64,000 nt of DNA from Nocardia kruczakiae NBRC 101016. GTDB lineage: Bacteria; Actinomycetota; Actinomycetes; Mycobacteriales; Mycobacteriaceae. A program made the translations under genes and the position numbers. The notes beneath the pieces were generated by a model. The model saw nothing but the letters and a program-made list of their open reading frames with translations. It made no database searches and had not been told where the DNA came from. This document shows, piece by piece, positions 27,347 to 36,028 of this stretch (the stretch's first letter is position 1; each line of letters begins with the position of its first letter). The stretch is from the NCBI RefSeq assembly GCF_001612965.1, contig NZ_BDBL01000040.1, forward strand, positions 1-64,000. Reading direction: 5' to 3'.

Positions 27347-28120
27347 TCAGGTCGGTAGCGCGCCGATCCGCACGGTCGTGGTGATGGTGCCGCCGACCAT
27401 GAACCACAGCCGCAGCACCGGCTGACCGTTGCGGTCGCCGGGCTCGTAGCGGCTGCGCACGCTGATGTGCTGGCGGGCCAGCACGGGCGCGACATACTCG
27501 ATCACCGCGCGATGCGGACCGGCCACCAATTTCGGATAGTCCACCAGGAAGTGCTCGACCGCCTGCCAGTACATGGCGTTGTTGACGTGGTTGAACTGGT
27601 CGATATCGGTCGCGCGCACCGGGAACGTCAGATCGGTGTCCGATTCCGGCGGCACCGCATCGGTCAGCCACGGCCGCCAGCGCAGCCGATGTTCGTCGGT
27701 GGTGCGGGCCAGATGCGCCAATCCCTGGTCGCTGATCCGGGTCGGCATATTCGTCGACTCGTTGATATTGATCCAGAAGCCTTCGGTCTCGATCAGGCCG
27801 CCGCTGTCGCTGGTGATCCGCACCCGCATATTCGTCCACCGGGTCGACATCGCCGAACACCAGCGCCGCAACTGCACCCGGTCCGGCCAGACGATCGGAC
27901 GCACCACGTCGATCACGGTGCGGCGCACGATCCACGCCGGGTCGGTGCGGTGGAAGAACGTGGTCTGCAACTCTTCCCAAGCGATGTCTTGCAAATATCG
28001 AGCCACGGCGTCGAGCCGCAGCCGACTGTAGGGATCTACATCGCCAGCCCGGATGGGCCACGCCGAGGCGAAGCCCATGCCCTCCTGGGGAAGCGGGGCG
28101 AGTGGCTGATCGAGTGACAC
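27347..28120 (-). CDS. Acyl-ACP thioesterase (FatA-like double hotdog)
   Basis: This 257-residue protein has two hotdog repeats: the first with IRAGDVDPYSRLRLDAVARY and LQDIAWEEL, the second with VRATDIDQFNHVNNAMYWQA, the N-x-H site expected for catalysis. Such actinobacterial acyl-ACP thioesterases release fatty acids from ACP. I place the start at GTG 28120 because GAGGAG lies six bases upstream; a weaker ATG at 28159 is also in frame. It is convergent with fprB. Confidence 0.85.
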   Translation of the reverse strand: MSLDQPLAPLPQEGMGFASAWPIRAGDVDPYSRLRLDAVARYLQDIAWEELQTTFFHRTDPAWIVRRTVIDVVRPIVWPDRVQLRRWCSAMSTRWTNMRVRITSDSGGLIETEGFWININESTNMPTRISDQGLAHLARTTDEHRLRWRPWLTDAVPPESDTDLTFPVRATDIDQFNHVNNAMYWQAVEHFLVDYPKLVAGPHRAVIEYVAPVLARQHISVRSRYEPGDRNGQPVLRLWFMVGGTITTTVRIGALPT

Positions 28121-28279
28121 TGGTGCTCCTCGCGCTGCACGGTGTGCCGCGTACTTCATGCGGTGCTTCTTGTGACATGACTTTACGGGGCGCAGGTCAC
28201 ACTGTTACGCCGAGATGGCTCTACTCACACGTAGCAAATGTCCAGTTGTGTCGCGGCGTGCGGTGTCTGCGGCCGCCGA

Positions 28280-29479
28280 TCAGTAGCCGACGTAGCCGCC
28301 ACCACCGGAGACCGCGGAAACGCCCGGCACGTTGTCGAGCGAACCGTAGCGGTCGATCGAGTAGCGCGTGGCGGCCACGATGTTGTCGACCGGGTTCCAG
28401 ATATCGGTGTGGCCCGGGGCCGCGTGGGCGTTGAAGGTGCTGTCGATGCACTGCATCAGACCCTTCGACGGATGACCGGCCGCCGCGTTGCTGTCCCAGT
28501 TGTTGATCGCGTTCGGATCACCGCCGGATTCGTGCTCGATGATGAGCGCGATGGCGTTCTCGTCGATCGATTCCGGGGGATAGCCCATCTCGATCAGGAC
28601 CTGTTTGGCCTGGGCGATCCACTGCTGCACATCGCCGGACGGATGGGCGGTGGGCGGCGGACCGCTGGCCGGGCCGTTGTAGCTGCCGCCGCCGTAGCTG
28701 CCGCCACTGTAGGAGCTGGTGGCGCCGCCGTGGTGGGAGTTGCCCATCAGGCTGGAGGACGCCGGGCTGCCCGAATGGCTCGCGACCGGTGTGGCGGTCG
28801 GGGCGGCGGATGGCGCCGCGGCGGCGGGTGTGGTGGGAGCGGGTGGTGCCGGAGGTGCGGCGCCCGCGCCGGTGACCGGGTCGCCGAGTCCGGCGAACGC
28901 CGCATCGACCGGGGCCTTGGCGCCGTTGAGGGCCGTGATCGCCGAGTCCGCGACCGTCTGCGCGTTTTTCAGGGCGTTGACGATTGCCCACTCGTGCGTG
29001 GCGGCATCGGTCTTGATCTCGGTGGTCTTCGCCGTGTACTCGATGTCGTTGAGTTTGTCGCGGTGCTGGTCGAGCCAGTCGAGCCGCTTCTGCGGATTCA
29101 CCGTGCCGTCGGGATTCACTTCGAACGCCGGCATCACGCTGGGGGCGGGTACGAAGGTCGCCTGATCGCGCATCTGCAGCACCGCGAGCTTGGCGTTCTT
29201 CAGATTCTCGACCTGTTGGTTCAGTGCCGTCTGCAAACCCAGAACCGCCTGGCTCACCGTCGAAGCCCGGCTTTTCTCCACCTGCATCCGGCCGTCGGCG
29301 GCCTGTGCGGCGCCGCCGCCCCATTTCTGGTCCTGACCGAGTTTCTGCGTGCTGTTCACGGCGGCGACGACGGCCTGATCGAGATCCCCGGAGAGTTTGC
29401 CGACGGCGGTCGCGGCGGTGCCCAGCTTGTCCGGGTCCCATTTCTCGACGTCGGGGATGGTCAATGCCGCGCCGCTCAT
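28280..29479 (-). CDS. T7SS-associated lytic transglycosylase
   Basis: This 399-residue protein has an N-terminal helical domain of about 190 residues (VEKWDPDKLGTAATAVGKLS; coiled region to about 190) like type VII secretion (ESX) substrates. A Pro/Ala/Thr linker and a Gly/Ser/Tyr-rich stretch (about 230-280) follow. The C-terminal soluble-lytic-transglycosylase domain has catalytic E317 in EHESGGDPNAINNWDSN, followed by KGLMQCIDSTFNAHAAPGH. It therefore cuts peptidoglycan. There is no Sec signal peptide, in line with export by an ESX system. Its ATG overlaps the stop of the EspC-like gene (ATGA, 29476-29479). No ESX apparatus gene is in the window. Confidence 0.85.
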   Translation of the reverse strand: MSGAALTIPDVEKWDPDKLGTAATAVGKLSGDLDQAVVAAVNSTQKLGQDQKWGGGAAQAADGRMQVEKSRASTVSQAVLGLQTALNQQVENLKNAKLAVLQMRDQATFVPAPSVMPAFEVNPDGTVNPQKRLDWLDQHRDKLNDIEYTAKTTEIKTDAATHEWAIVNALKNAQTVADSAITALNGAKAPVDAAFAGLGDPVTGAGAAPPAPPAPTTPAAAAPSAAPTATPVASHSGSPASSSLMGNSHHGGATSSYSGGSYGGGSYNGPASGPPPTAHPSGDVQQWIAQAKQVLIEMGYPPESIDENAIALIIEHESGGDPNAINNWDSNAAAGHPSKGLMQCIDSTFNAHAAPGHTDIWNPVDNIVAATRYSIDRYGSLDNVPGVSAVSGGGGYVGY

Positions 29480-29796
29480 GCGCGGATACCGATCTTGTTC
29501 AGATCGTCGCGCAGCTGCTGGTCGGTATCGATGATGACCTTGCCGGCCTGTTCGACGGTGTCGGCGATATGCGTTACGCGCGAACCGATTCGCTTCAACG
29601 CGTTCTCGACCGAATCCTTCGCGCCGTTGCAGGCCGCGTCCCAGCCGGTGCCCGGAAGCGCACCGGCGGCGCCGGCCAGCCCGGAGTCGAGTTTGCCGAT
29701 GGCGTCGGACTCGTCGCGCAGGGTTTTCGCGAAACTTTGCAGGGCCGCGGGATCGATCTTCATCGCGTTCGCGGGTGGATCGTTGGGACCGGCCAT
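29476..29796 (-). CDS. EspC/WXG100-like small secreted protein
   Basis: This 106-residue helical protein resembles the ESX-secretion-associated EspC/DUF2580 group. It begins MKIDPAALQSFAKTLRDESD after a short N-terminal extension. The turn is GWDAACNGAKDSV, a variant of the W-x-G turn, and the second helix is QAGKVIIDTDQQLRDDLNKI. It is the upstream partner of the lytic transglycosylase, with an overlapping ATGA junction. In ESX systems such small partners form helical pairs with larger substrates for export, so the pair is probably a T7SS substrate heterodimer. Confidence 0.8.
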   Translation of the reverse strand: MAGPNDPPANAMKIDPAALQSFAKTLRDESDAIGKLDSGLAGAAGALPGTGWDAACNGAKDSVENALKRIGSRVTHIADTVEQAGKVIIDTDQQLRDDLNKIGIRA

Positions 29797-29919
29797 GAGA
29801 AATCCCCCTCTTCGCTCAGTTCAGCGGGCCCCAGCGTAGCAAATCGGGGACCTGTGGACAGGGGTGTGCGAAGACCGGTTAACTTGTGGGAAAGCAGCCG
29901 CGGACAGAGAGGTCGTTTC

Positions 29920-30894
29920 ATGCGCGCAGCCCAGGTGAGCAAGCTCGAGGGGCCCGAATCCATCGAGGTCGTGGACATCCCCGAACCGGCGGAATTCCCC
30001 GGTGGAGTGGTGATCGACGTCCATGCCGCGGGGGTGGCGTTCCCGGATGTGCTGATGACCCGGGGGCTCTATCAGATGAAACCCGAACTGCCGTTCGTGG
30101 TCGGCGGCGAGGTGGCCGGGGTCGTGCGCTCGGCGCCCGAGGATGCGCGGGTCCGGGCGGGCGACCGGGTGGTGGCGCTGACCATGCTCGGTAACGCGGT
30201 CGCCGAAACCGCGGTGACCGCAAAGGAAATGGTGTTCCGGCTGCCGGACAACATTTCCCTCGAAGCGGGCGCGGGCATCCTGTTCAACGATCTGACCGTG
30301 CACTTCTGCCTGCGCAACCGAGGCCGGCTGGCGGAGGGTGAGATCGTGCTCGTGCACGGCGCCGCCGGCGGCATCGGCACCTCCACCCTGCGCATGGCGA
30401 AGGCGCTGGGCGCGGGGCGGGTGATCGCCGTGGTGAGTACCGAGGAGAAGGCCGAGGTCGCGCGGGCCAACGGCGCCTCCGACGTGGTACTCACCGACGG
30501 CTGGCTGGCCGCGGTGAAGGAACTGACCGGCGGCCGGGGCGTCGACATCGTGCTCGATCCGGTCGGCGGCGACCGGTTCACCGACAGCATTCGCTCGCTG
30601 GCTCCGGCCGGGCGGTTGCTCGTGGTCGGCTTCACCGCGGGCGAAATCCCCACCGTGAAGGTGAATCGCTTGCTGCTCAAGAACGTCGAGGTGATCGGCG
30701 CGGCCTGGGGTGAATGGGTGATGACCCATCCGGGCTATCTGCAAGAGCAGTGGGACGAGGTCGCGCCGCTGCTGGAATCGGGCAAGATCGCGGCGCCGCA
30801 GCCCGTGCTGTACCCGCTGACCGAGACCGCGGCTGCCGTCGCCGCGCTCGACAACCGTTCGGCGAAGGGCAAAGTCGTCGTCACCGTGCGCTGA
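29920..30894 (+). CDS. Zinc-free MDR oxidoreductase (NADPH:quinone type)
   Basis: This 324-residue protein is a medium-chain dehydrogenase of the quinone oxidoreductase branch. It has GVAFPDVLMTRGLYQMKPEL, the cofactor loop VLVHGAAGGIGTSTLRMAKA (about residue 145), and VDIVLDPVGGDRFTDSIRSL and RLLVVGFTAGEIPTVKVNRL, but none of the structural zinc cysteines. It probably reduces a quinone or enone with NADPH. The ATG at 29920 follows AGAGAGG. It is divergent from the T7SS pair and 57 bases upstream of the winged-helix gene, with which it may be co-transcribed. Confidence 0.9.
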   Translation: MRAAQVSKLEGPESIEVVDIPEPAEFPGGVVIDVHAAGVAFPDVLMTRGLYQMKPELPFVVGGEVAGVVRSAPEDARVRAGDRVVALTMLGNAVAETAVTAKEMVFRLPDNISLEAGAGILFNDLTVHFCLRNRGRLAEGEIVLVHGAAGGIGTSTLRMAKALGAGRVIAVVSTEEKAEVARANGASDVVLTDGWLAAVKELTGGRGVDIVLDPVGGDRFTDSIRSLAPAGRLLVVGFTAGEIPTVKVNRLLLKNVEVIGAAWGEWVMTHPGYLQEQWDEVAPLLESGKIAAPQPVLYPLTETAAAVAALDNRSAKGKVVVTVR

Positions 30895-30951
30895 GCGGCC
30901 CTCGTCCGGCAGGCGTTCGATGTCGGTGCCGGGTCGTAGGGTGAGCGCATC

Positions 30952-32070
30952 ATGAAACTGTCCGATCGGATTCTGAATCGCACCCTGCTGGCCCGGCAGC
31001 ACCTGCTGCGGCGGTCGTCGGTGGCGGTCCCGCAGCTGTGTGAACACCTGGTCGGGCTGCAGGCCCAGGACGTGACGCCGCCGTATGTCGGATTGTGGAG
31101 CAGGATCAGCGATTTCGATCCGGCGGCGGTCTCGGCCGGACTCGAGAATCGTTCGCTGGTGCGAATCACGTTGATGCGCGCCACTATTCACCTGGTGACG
31201 GCGGCGGATGCGCTGCGCATCGCGCCGCATATCCAGCCGGAACTGGAGAAGATCCCGTTCCGCAAGGGCTTCTTCTACGGCGCGATGGTCGGGCTCGATC
31301 CCGAGGAGGTCCGCGCCCGGGGCGAGAAGGTGCTGGGGGCACAGCCGATGTCGTCGGCAGAGCTGCGGGCTCGTGCCGTCGAGGAATATCCCGACCGCGA
31401 GCCCACGGCCGTGACGCAGACCTGGCTCTATCAGCTCCCGGTGCTGCAGACCCCGCCGCGGGGGTTGTGGGGGAACAACAGCCGCCCGGTGTGGTCGCGT
31501 ATCGAACCGTGGCTGGAGGCGCCCCTCGACGAGGCATATCCGGTGCAGGAGTTGGTCATTCGCTATCTGCGCGCCTTCGGTCCCGCGACCACGATGGATG
31601 TGCAGACCTGGTCGCGACTGCTCGGTATCAAGGAAATACTGGACGGGCTGGGCGACCGCGTGCGCACCTACACCGACGAGCGCGGCCGCGTCCTCTACGA
31701 CGCCGCCGACGCCGAACTCGCCGATCCCGATCTGCCCGCACCCGTCCGCCTGCTTGGCTGGTACGACAACGTCCTGCTGTCGCATCGGGATCGCAGCCGG
31801 ATCATTCCCGGGAACGCCCCGCTGCCCCTGCGCCATATGGCCGCGCAGGCGTGCCCGGTGCTCATCGACGGGTTCCTGGCCGGCATCTACAAAATCTTCA
31901 CCGACAAGTCGGCGGCGCGGTTGCGCATCGCCCCGGGCCGGGAGTGGTCGGCGCGGGAAGCGGCCGAGGTCGAAGCGGAAGCACGCGGCCTGCTGGGTTT
32001 TCTGGAGCCGAGCCTGCGCCCGGAGGTCGACATCCTCGCGCCCGGAGCGAATCTCAGAACCGGGAAGTAG
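30952..32070 (+). CDS. Winged-helix DNA-binding protein (AlkZ/YcaQ family)
   Basis: This 372-residue protein is of the HTH_42 (AlkZ/YcaQ-related) family. The start RILNRTLLARQHLLRR and the motif HLVGLQAQDVTPPYVGLWSR carry the Q-x-Q pair (QAQ) that is catalytic in AlkZ DNA glycosylases. RITLMRATIHLVTAADALRI and LGWYDNVLLSHRDRSRIIPG are also typical of actinobacterial members. AlkZ unhooks interstrand crosslinks; the AlkX-type relatives act in stress repair. Glycosylase activity is inferred. A second putative glycosylase (AlkD type) lies at 52613-53362. Confidence 0.85.
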   Translation: MKLSDRILNRTLLARQHLLRRSSVAVPQLCEHLVGLQAQDVTPPYVGLWSRISDFDPAAVSAGLENRSLVRITLMRATIHLVTAADALRIAPHIQPELEKIPFRKGFFYGAMVGLDPEEVRARGEKVLGAQPMSSAELRARAVEEYPDREPTAVTQTWLYQLPVLQTPPRGLWGNNSRPVWSRIEPWLEAPLDEAYPVQELVIRYLRAFGPATTMDVQTWSRLLGIKEILDGLGDRVRTYTDERGRVLYDAADAELADPDLPAPVRLLGWYDNVLLSHRDRSRIIPGNAPLPLRHMAAQACPVLIDGFLAGIYKIFTDKSAARLRIAPGREWSAREAAEVEAEARGLLGFLEPSLRPEVDILAPGANLRTGK

Positions 32071-32091
32071 CCACGCGTCGCCGGTGCGCGC

Positions 32092-32613
32092 TCAGGGCGT
32101 CGAATTCCGGTATGCCGGAGCCTTACTCGTCCCCGCCGGGGTGAGCGTGCGCAGCAGTGGCAGTGTGCGGGGGGCGACCACCGTGGACAGCACGATCACA
32201 CTGTGCGACCGCACCACCGCGGCGCTGCGGTCGATACTCAGCAGCACCGCCTGCAGGCCCGCATGCGAATCGGCGCCGATGCGGCACAGGACATCGCTGG
32301 AACCGGTGGTCGCATAGGCCTCGAGCACGCCGGGGATGGTCTCCAGATCGGTGGTCACCGCGTCCAGGGCGCCCTGGGCGATCTCCAGGCTCACGAAGGC
32401 CTGCACGTCGAATCCGGCGGCGGTGACGTCGACCTGCGGATCGTAGGAGGCGATGACCCCGGCCTCCTCCATACGCGCGATGCGCGACTGTACGGTCGCC
32501 CGAGCCACCCGGGTCCGTCGCGACAGTTCGAGGACGCCCGCCTTCTGGTACTCGTGCATGGCGGTGAGGATCGCCAGATCCAGTTCGTCCAGTTTGGCGT
32601 GGGTGCGCGTCAT
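32092..32613 (-). CDS. Lrp/AsnC-family regulator
   Basis: This 173-residue protein has the Lrp helix-turn-helix (LDELDLAILTAMHEYQKAGV; ELSRRTRVARATVQSRIARM) and the RAM ligand domain (VQAFVSLEIAQGALDAVTTD; VLEAYATTGSSDVLCRIGAD). Lrp-type regulators respond to amino acids. The gene is divergent from hppD with a 164-base gap, so control of tyrosine breakdown in response to tyrosine or phenylalanine is the likely role. The gap has related CAAATTG and CAATTG elements (about 32673 and 32705), but no convincing dyad. Confidence 0.88.
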   Translation of the reverse strand: MTRTHAKLDELDLAILTAMHEYQKAGVLELSRRTRVARATVQSRIARMEEAGVIASYDPQVDVTAAGFDVQAFVSLEIAQGALDAVTTDLETIPGVLEAYATTGSSDVLCRIGADSHAGLQAVLLSIDRSAAVVRSHSVIVLSTVVAPRTLPLLRTLTPAGTSKAPAYRNSTP

Positions 32614-32777
32614 CGTCGTCTCCTGTATTCGGCCCGGCGGCCCCGCAGGGGCGCGGCCGGGGCGCAGCTATTCAAATTGTCCAGCACTCGGCGGCCTGTG
32701 GTGACCAATTGAGCCAGGGTGTCTACTCGAAATCCTCGACATTGCCCAGAACCTCGGCGCGGAGATTATCTGGAGGT

Positions 32778-33971
32778 ATGACAATCGAGGACCTCTCCCG
32801 CACCTCCCGGCCCGCGGTGCCGGGCGATGCGGAGCTGCGCCGGCTGGTCGGGCTCGTCGACCACGATCCCGGTGCCGATCCCTTCCCCGTCCTCGGGTGG
32901 GACGCGCTGGTGTGGGTGGTCGGCAACGCGACCCAGTTCACGCACTATCTGCAGGCGTTCGGGATGGCGCTGGAGGCCTATTCCGGACCGGAGACCGGCA
33001 ATCGCGATCACAAGTCCTACGTATTGCGCAGCGGCAGTGCGCGATTCGTGGTGTGCGGGGCGGTGGATCCGGCCAGTCCGCTGGTCGCCCACCACGACCG
33101 GCACGGCGACGGCATCGTCGACATCGCGCTCGAGGTGCCCGACGTGGACCGCTGCATCGCCCACGCCCGGCGCCACGGCGCGCGGATCCTGGTCGAGCCG
33201 CACGACGCGTCGGACGACTTCGGCACGGTCCGTACGGCTGCCCTGGCCACCTACGGCGAAACCCGCCACACCCTGGTCGATCGGTCGCGCTATCACGGTC
33301 CGTATCTGCCGGGATATGTCGCACGCCGGTCGGGTTATCAGCCGCGCGCGCCGCATCGGCTGTTCCAGGCCGTGGACCATGTCGTGGGCAATGTGGAGCT
33401 CGGGCGGATGGACGAGTGGGTGGAGTTCTATCACCGCGTCATGGGCTTCACCGATATGGCGGAATTCGTCGGCGACGATATCGCGACCGAATATTCGGCG
33501 CTGATGAGCAAGGTCGTGGCCAACGGCAACCATCGCGTGAAATTCCCGTTGAACGAACCGGCGGCCGGGCGTAAACGCTCACAGATCGACGAATATCTGG
33601 AGTTCTACGGCGGCCCCGGCGTCCAGCACATCGCCCTGGCCACCGGCGACATCCTGAGCACCGTCGACGCCCTGCGCCGCGAAGGCATCGAATTCCTCGA
33701 CACCCCGGACACCTATTACGAGGATCCCGAACTGCGCGCCCGCATCGGCCACGTCCGGGTGCCGGTGCGGCACCTGCAGTCGCGCGGCATTCTCGTCGAC
33801 CGTGACGAGGACGGCTATCTGCTGCAAATCTTCTGCAAACCGCTCACCGACCGCCCGACCGTATTCTTCGAATTGATCGAGCGGCACGGCTCACTGGGCT
33901 TCGGAAAGGGGAATTTCCAGGCCCTGTTCCAGGCGATCGAGCGGGAACAGCACGCGCGCGGGAATCTGTGA
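32778..33971 (+). CDS. hppD: 4-hydroxyphenylpyruvate dioxygenase
   Basis: This 397-residue enzyme converts 4-hydroxyphenylpyruvate to homogentisate in tyrosine degradation. The iron ligands are visible: H201 in AVDHVVGNVE, H284 in GGPGVQHIALATGD and E365 in VFFELIERHG. The N-terminal half has the non-metal VOC repeat (WVVGNATQFTHYLQAFGM), and the C-terminal helix GKGNFQALFQAIEREQ is typical. The ATG at 32778 follows GGAGGT. The window has no homogentisate dioxygenase gene nearby, so the rest of the pathway lies elsewhere. A divergent Lrp gene probably regulates it. Confidence 0.95.
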   Translation: MTIEDLSRTSRPAVPGDAELRRLVGLVDHDPGADPFPVLGWDALVWVVGNATQFTHYLQAFGMALEAYSGPETGNRDHKSYVLRSGSARFVVCGAVDPASPLVAHHDRHGDGIVDIALEVPDVDRCIAHARRHGARILVEPHDASDDFGTVRTAALATYGETRHTLVDRSRYHGPYLPGYVARRSGYQPRAPHRLFQAVDHVVGNVELGRMDEWVEFYHRVMGFTDMAEFVGDDIATEYSALMSKVVANGNHRVKFPLNEPAAGRKRSQIDEYLEFYGGPGVQHIALATGDILSTVDALRREGIEFLDTPDTYYEDPELRARIGHVRVPVRHLQSRGILVDRDEDGYLLQIFCKPLTDRPTVFFELIERHGSLGFGKGNFQALFQAIEREQHARGNL

Positions 33972-33981
33972 CAGGGCGTTC

Positions 33982-34659
33982 TCACTCGTCCTCGGACAGT
34001 GCGCGCAGCCGCGCCTTGACGTCGAGGCGTCGTCGCGACCGCACCGTGTGGAACGCCAGCGCGGCGATGATGGTCCATTGCACCGGGTTCATCAGCGCGA
34101 CGGATGCCGATACCGGCAGGGAGTAGATCAGCAGGAGCCGCACCACCGCGTCGACCGCGAGCCCGGCGCTCCACACCACCGTGGCGGTCGTGAACGTGCG
34201 CCGGACCTCTGAGTCGTTGTGCCACAACGTTTCCCATCGCCCGGACGAATCCGGTCCGAGTGCGTGCATGCGCTGCGAGACCGCGAACATCGCCGGCCGG
34301 CCCAGCAGGCAACTGCCCGCCAGCAGCACGCTGATCACCGCCGAGGTGATCGGATCCTTCGCCAGCATCATTCGCTCGTCGCCGCCCAGTACGGCCAGTA
34401 CGAGACCCAGCGCGTTGAGCAGGAAGACGAATACGGCGACGCCGTCGGCCTTGCGCCGCGCCGCGGCGATCCCGAGCGCCCATATGCCGGCGACGACCGT
34501 CGAACACACCAGCGCGCGATAGCTGGTGCACCCGGCCGCGATCAGCAGATAGTAGGTCGCGGGCGACAGCCCGATATCGGCTGCGAGTGCCAGAATCCGC
34601 CGCGCCCGGCGTAGGCGGCTCCCGGTGCTGTCGGGAGTGAGTGTGGCGGTGTCGGTCAT
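33982..34659 (-). CDS. VC0807-family membrane protein
   Basis: This 225-residue integral membrane protein has about six helices (AADIGLSPATYYLLIAAG; ALVCSTVVAGIWALGIAAAR; VAVFVFLLNALGLVLAVLGG; SAVISVLLAGSCLLGRPAMF; ATVVWSAGLAVDAVVRLLLI; WTIIAALAFHTV). The spacing and the GRPAMFAVSQR segment match the VC0807 family of unknown function. It is convergent with hppD (10 bases between stops) and divergent from the histidine kinase. Confidence 0.75.
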   Translation of the reverse strand: MTDTATLTPDSTGSRLRRARRILALAADIGLSPATYYLLIAAGCTSYRALVCSTVVAGIWALGIAAARRKADGVAVFVFLLNALGLVLAVLGGDERMMLAKDPITSAVISVLLAGSCLLGRPAMFAVSQRMHALGPDSSGRWETLWHNDSEVRRTFTTATVVWSAGLAVDAVVRLLLIYSLPVSASVALMNPVQWTIIAALAFHTVRSRRRLDVKARLRALSEDE

Positions 34660-34867
34660 CGGAATCTCCCCTGCGAGTACTGGACGTTATGTCATTGCCA
34701 CGCTAGGGATTTCGGGCCGCGGCTCGCCTCGGCCGGGAGATGGATCGTGGGATCTCCACCCGCGGGTGGAGCGACCGCGGCCGCATCTCGGCCCGGAGGT
34801 CCTTCCGGCGGCGATCCGGACGCGCCTACCGTCGTGGTACCCGGCGCGGAATGTCACCAGGAGGGTC

Positions 34868-36028
34868 ATGCGAGAGGGGTTGCGGGAGTTCGGGCGACGG
34901 CTGATCGGCAACGATCCCGACGCCAGCCCGCTGATGCGTGTCATCGGCGCGACGTTGCTGGCCGCCAATCTGGTGTTCGGCCATCGCGGTCCGGTGCCGG
35001 CGTGGCTGTGGGCGGTGCTGGTGGCCGCCTATGCCGGGTGGCTCGTGTTCGCCGTGGTCGAATCCCGGAATCCACGGGTGGCCACCCTGGCGTTGACCTG
35101 GTGCGCGCTGCTGAGCGCGGCGGTCGTCGGAGCGGCCCCGGACGTCTCCGCATTCATCATGCTGTGCGCGGCGGCCAGTGTGCTCGCCCAGCAGTTCCGG
35201 TCCGGCACGCGAACCATCGTGCTGGGGTTCGCGGCCCAGGTCGCGGTCCTGATCGCCGGTTGCGCGATGGCCGGCAAGGACCTCGGCGATACGCTCACCT
35301 ATGTCGGCGTGCTCGTCATTCTGTTGCTGCTCGGGTTGTATCGGCGCCTGCATCGACTACGCGTCCGCCAGACCCAGCTGCTGCTCGAGCAAACCCGTCG
35401 CGCGCAGGACGAACACGCCCGGGCGGCCGCGCTCGACGAACGCGCTCGGATCGCGCGGGAGCTGCACGACGTCCTGGCGCATTCGCTCGGTGCGCTGAGT
35501 ATGCAGTTGGAGGTCGCGGAACTGCTGCTCGACGAAAGAGGCGATATACCGGGCGCATTGGCGCATGTGCGGCGCTCGCACCGGCTCGCCCGCGACGGGT
35601 TGATCGAGGCGCGCGGCGCGGTGGCCGCGCTGCGCGGCGACGTGCCACCGCTGCCCGATGCCGTGCGTGAACTGGTCGAGAGCTATCGCCGCGATCACGG
35701 GATGACGGTGGAGTTGCGCTGCGACGGTCCCGCCCGGCCGGTGGATTCGGGTGCCGCGGTCTCGCTGGCCCGCACGCTGCGCGAGGCGTTGACGAACGCC
35801 GCCAAGCACGCACCGGGACGGCCGGTGCGCGTCGCGCTCGTCTTCACGGCCGGCGACGTGCGACTGTCGGTGCGGAACACGGTCGCGGAAACGCAGACTC
35901 GCGATCCGCTGCCCGGCGGGCACGGTCTGACCGGGATGCGTGAGCGGATCGCATTGGCCGGGGGCACACTGTCGTCCGGTGTGGCCGACGGCGAATGGGT
36001 TGTGACGGCGGAGGTTCCGATTGAGTGA
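34868..36028 (+). CDS. Sensor histidine kinase (NarL/DesK-type, HisKA_3)
   Basis: This 386-residue protein has an N-terminal membrane part with five or six helices (about residues 18-155), a short coiled coil, and the HisKA_3 phosphoacceptor H200 in RIARELHDVLAHSLGALSMQ. The ATPase domain has LREALTNAAKHAP (N box) and GHGLTGMRERIALAGGTLSS (G box). The ATG at 34868 has AGGAGG only three bases upstream; the frame is open further back. Its stop overlaps the response regulator start by eight bases, so the two form a coupled two-component system. The signal is unknown. Confidence 0.9.
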   Translation: MREGLREFGRRLIGNDPDASPLMRVIGATLLAANLVFGHRGPVPAWLWAVLVAAYAGWLVFAVVESRNPRVATLALTWCALLSAAVVGAAPDVSAFIMLCAAASVLAQQFRSGTRTIVLGFAAQVAVLIAGCAMAGKDLGDTLTYVGVLVILLLLGLYRRLHRLRVRQTQLLLEQTRRAQDEHARAAALDERARIARELHDVLAHSLGALSMQLEVAELLLDERGDIPGALAHVRRSHRLARDGLIEARGAVAALRGDVPPLPDAVRELVESYRRDHGMTVELRCDGPARPVDSGAAVSLARTLREALTNAAKHAPGRPVRVALVFTAGDVRLSVRNTVAETQTRDPLPGGHGLTGMRERIALAGGTLSSGVADGEWVVTAEVPIE

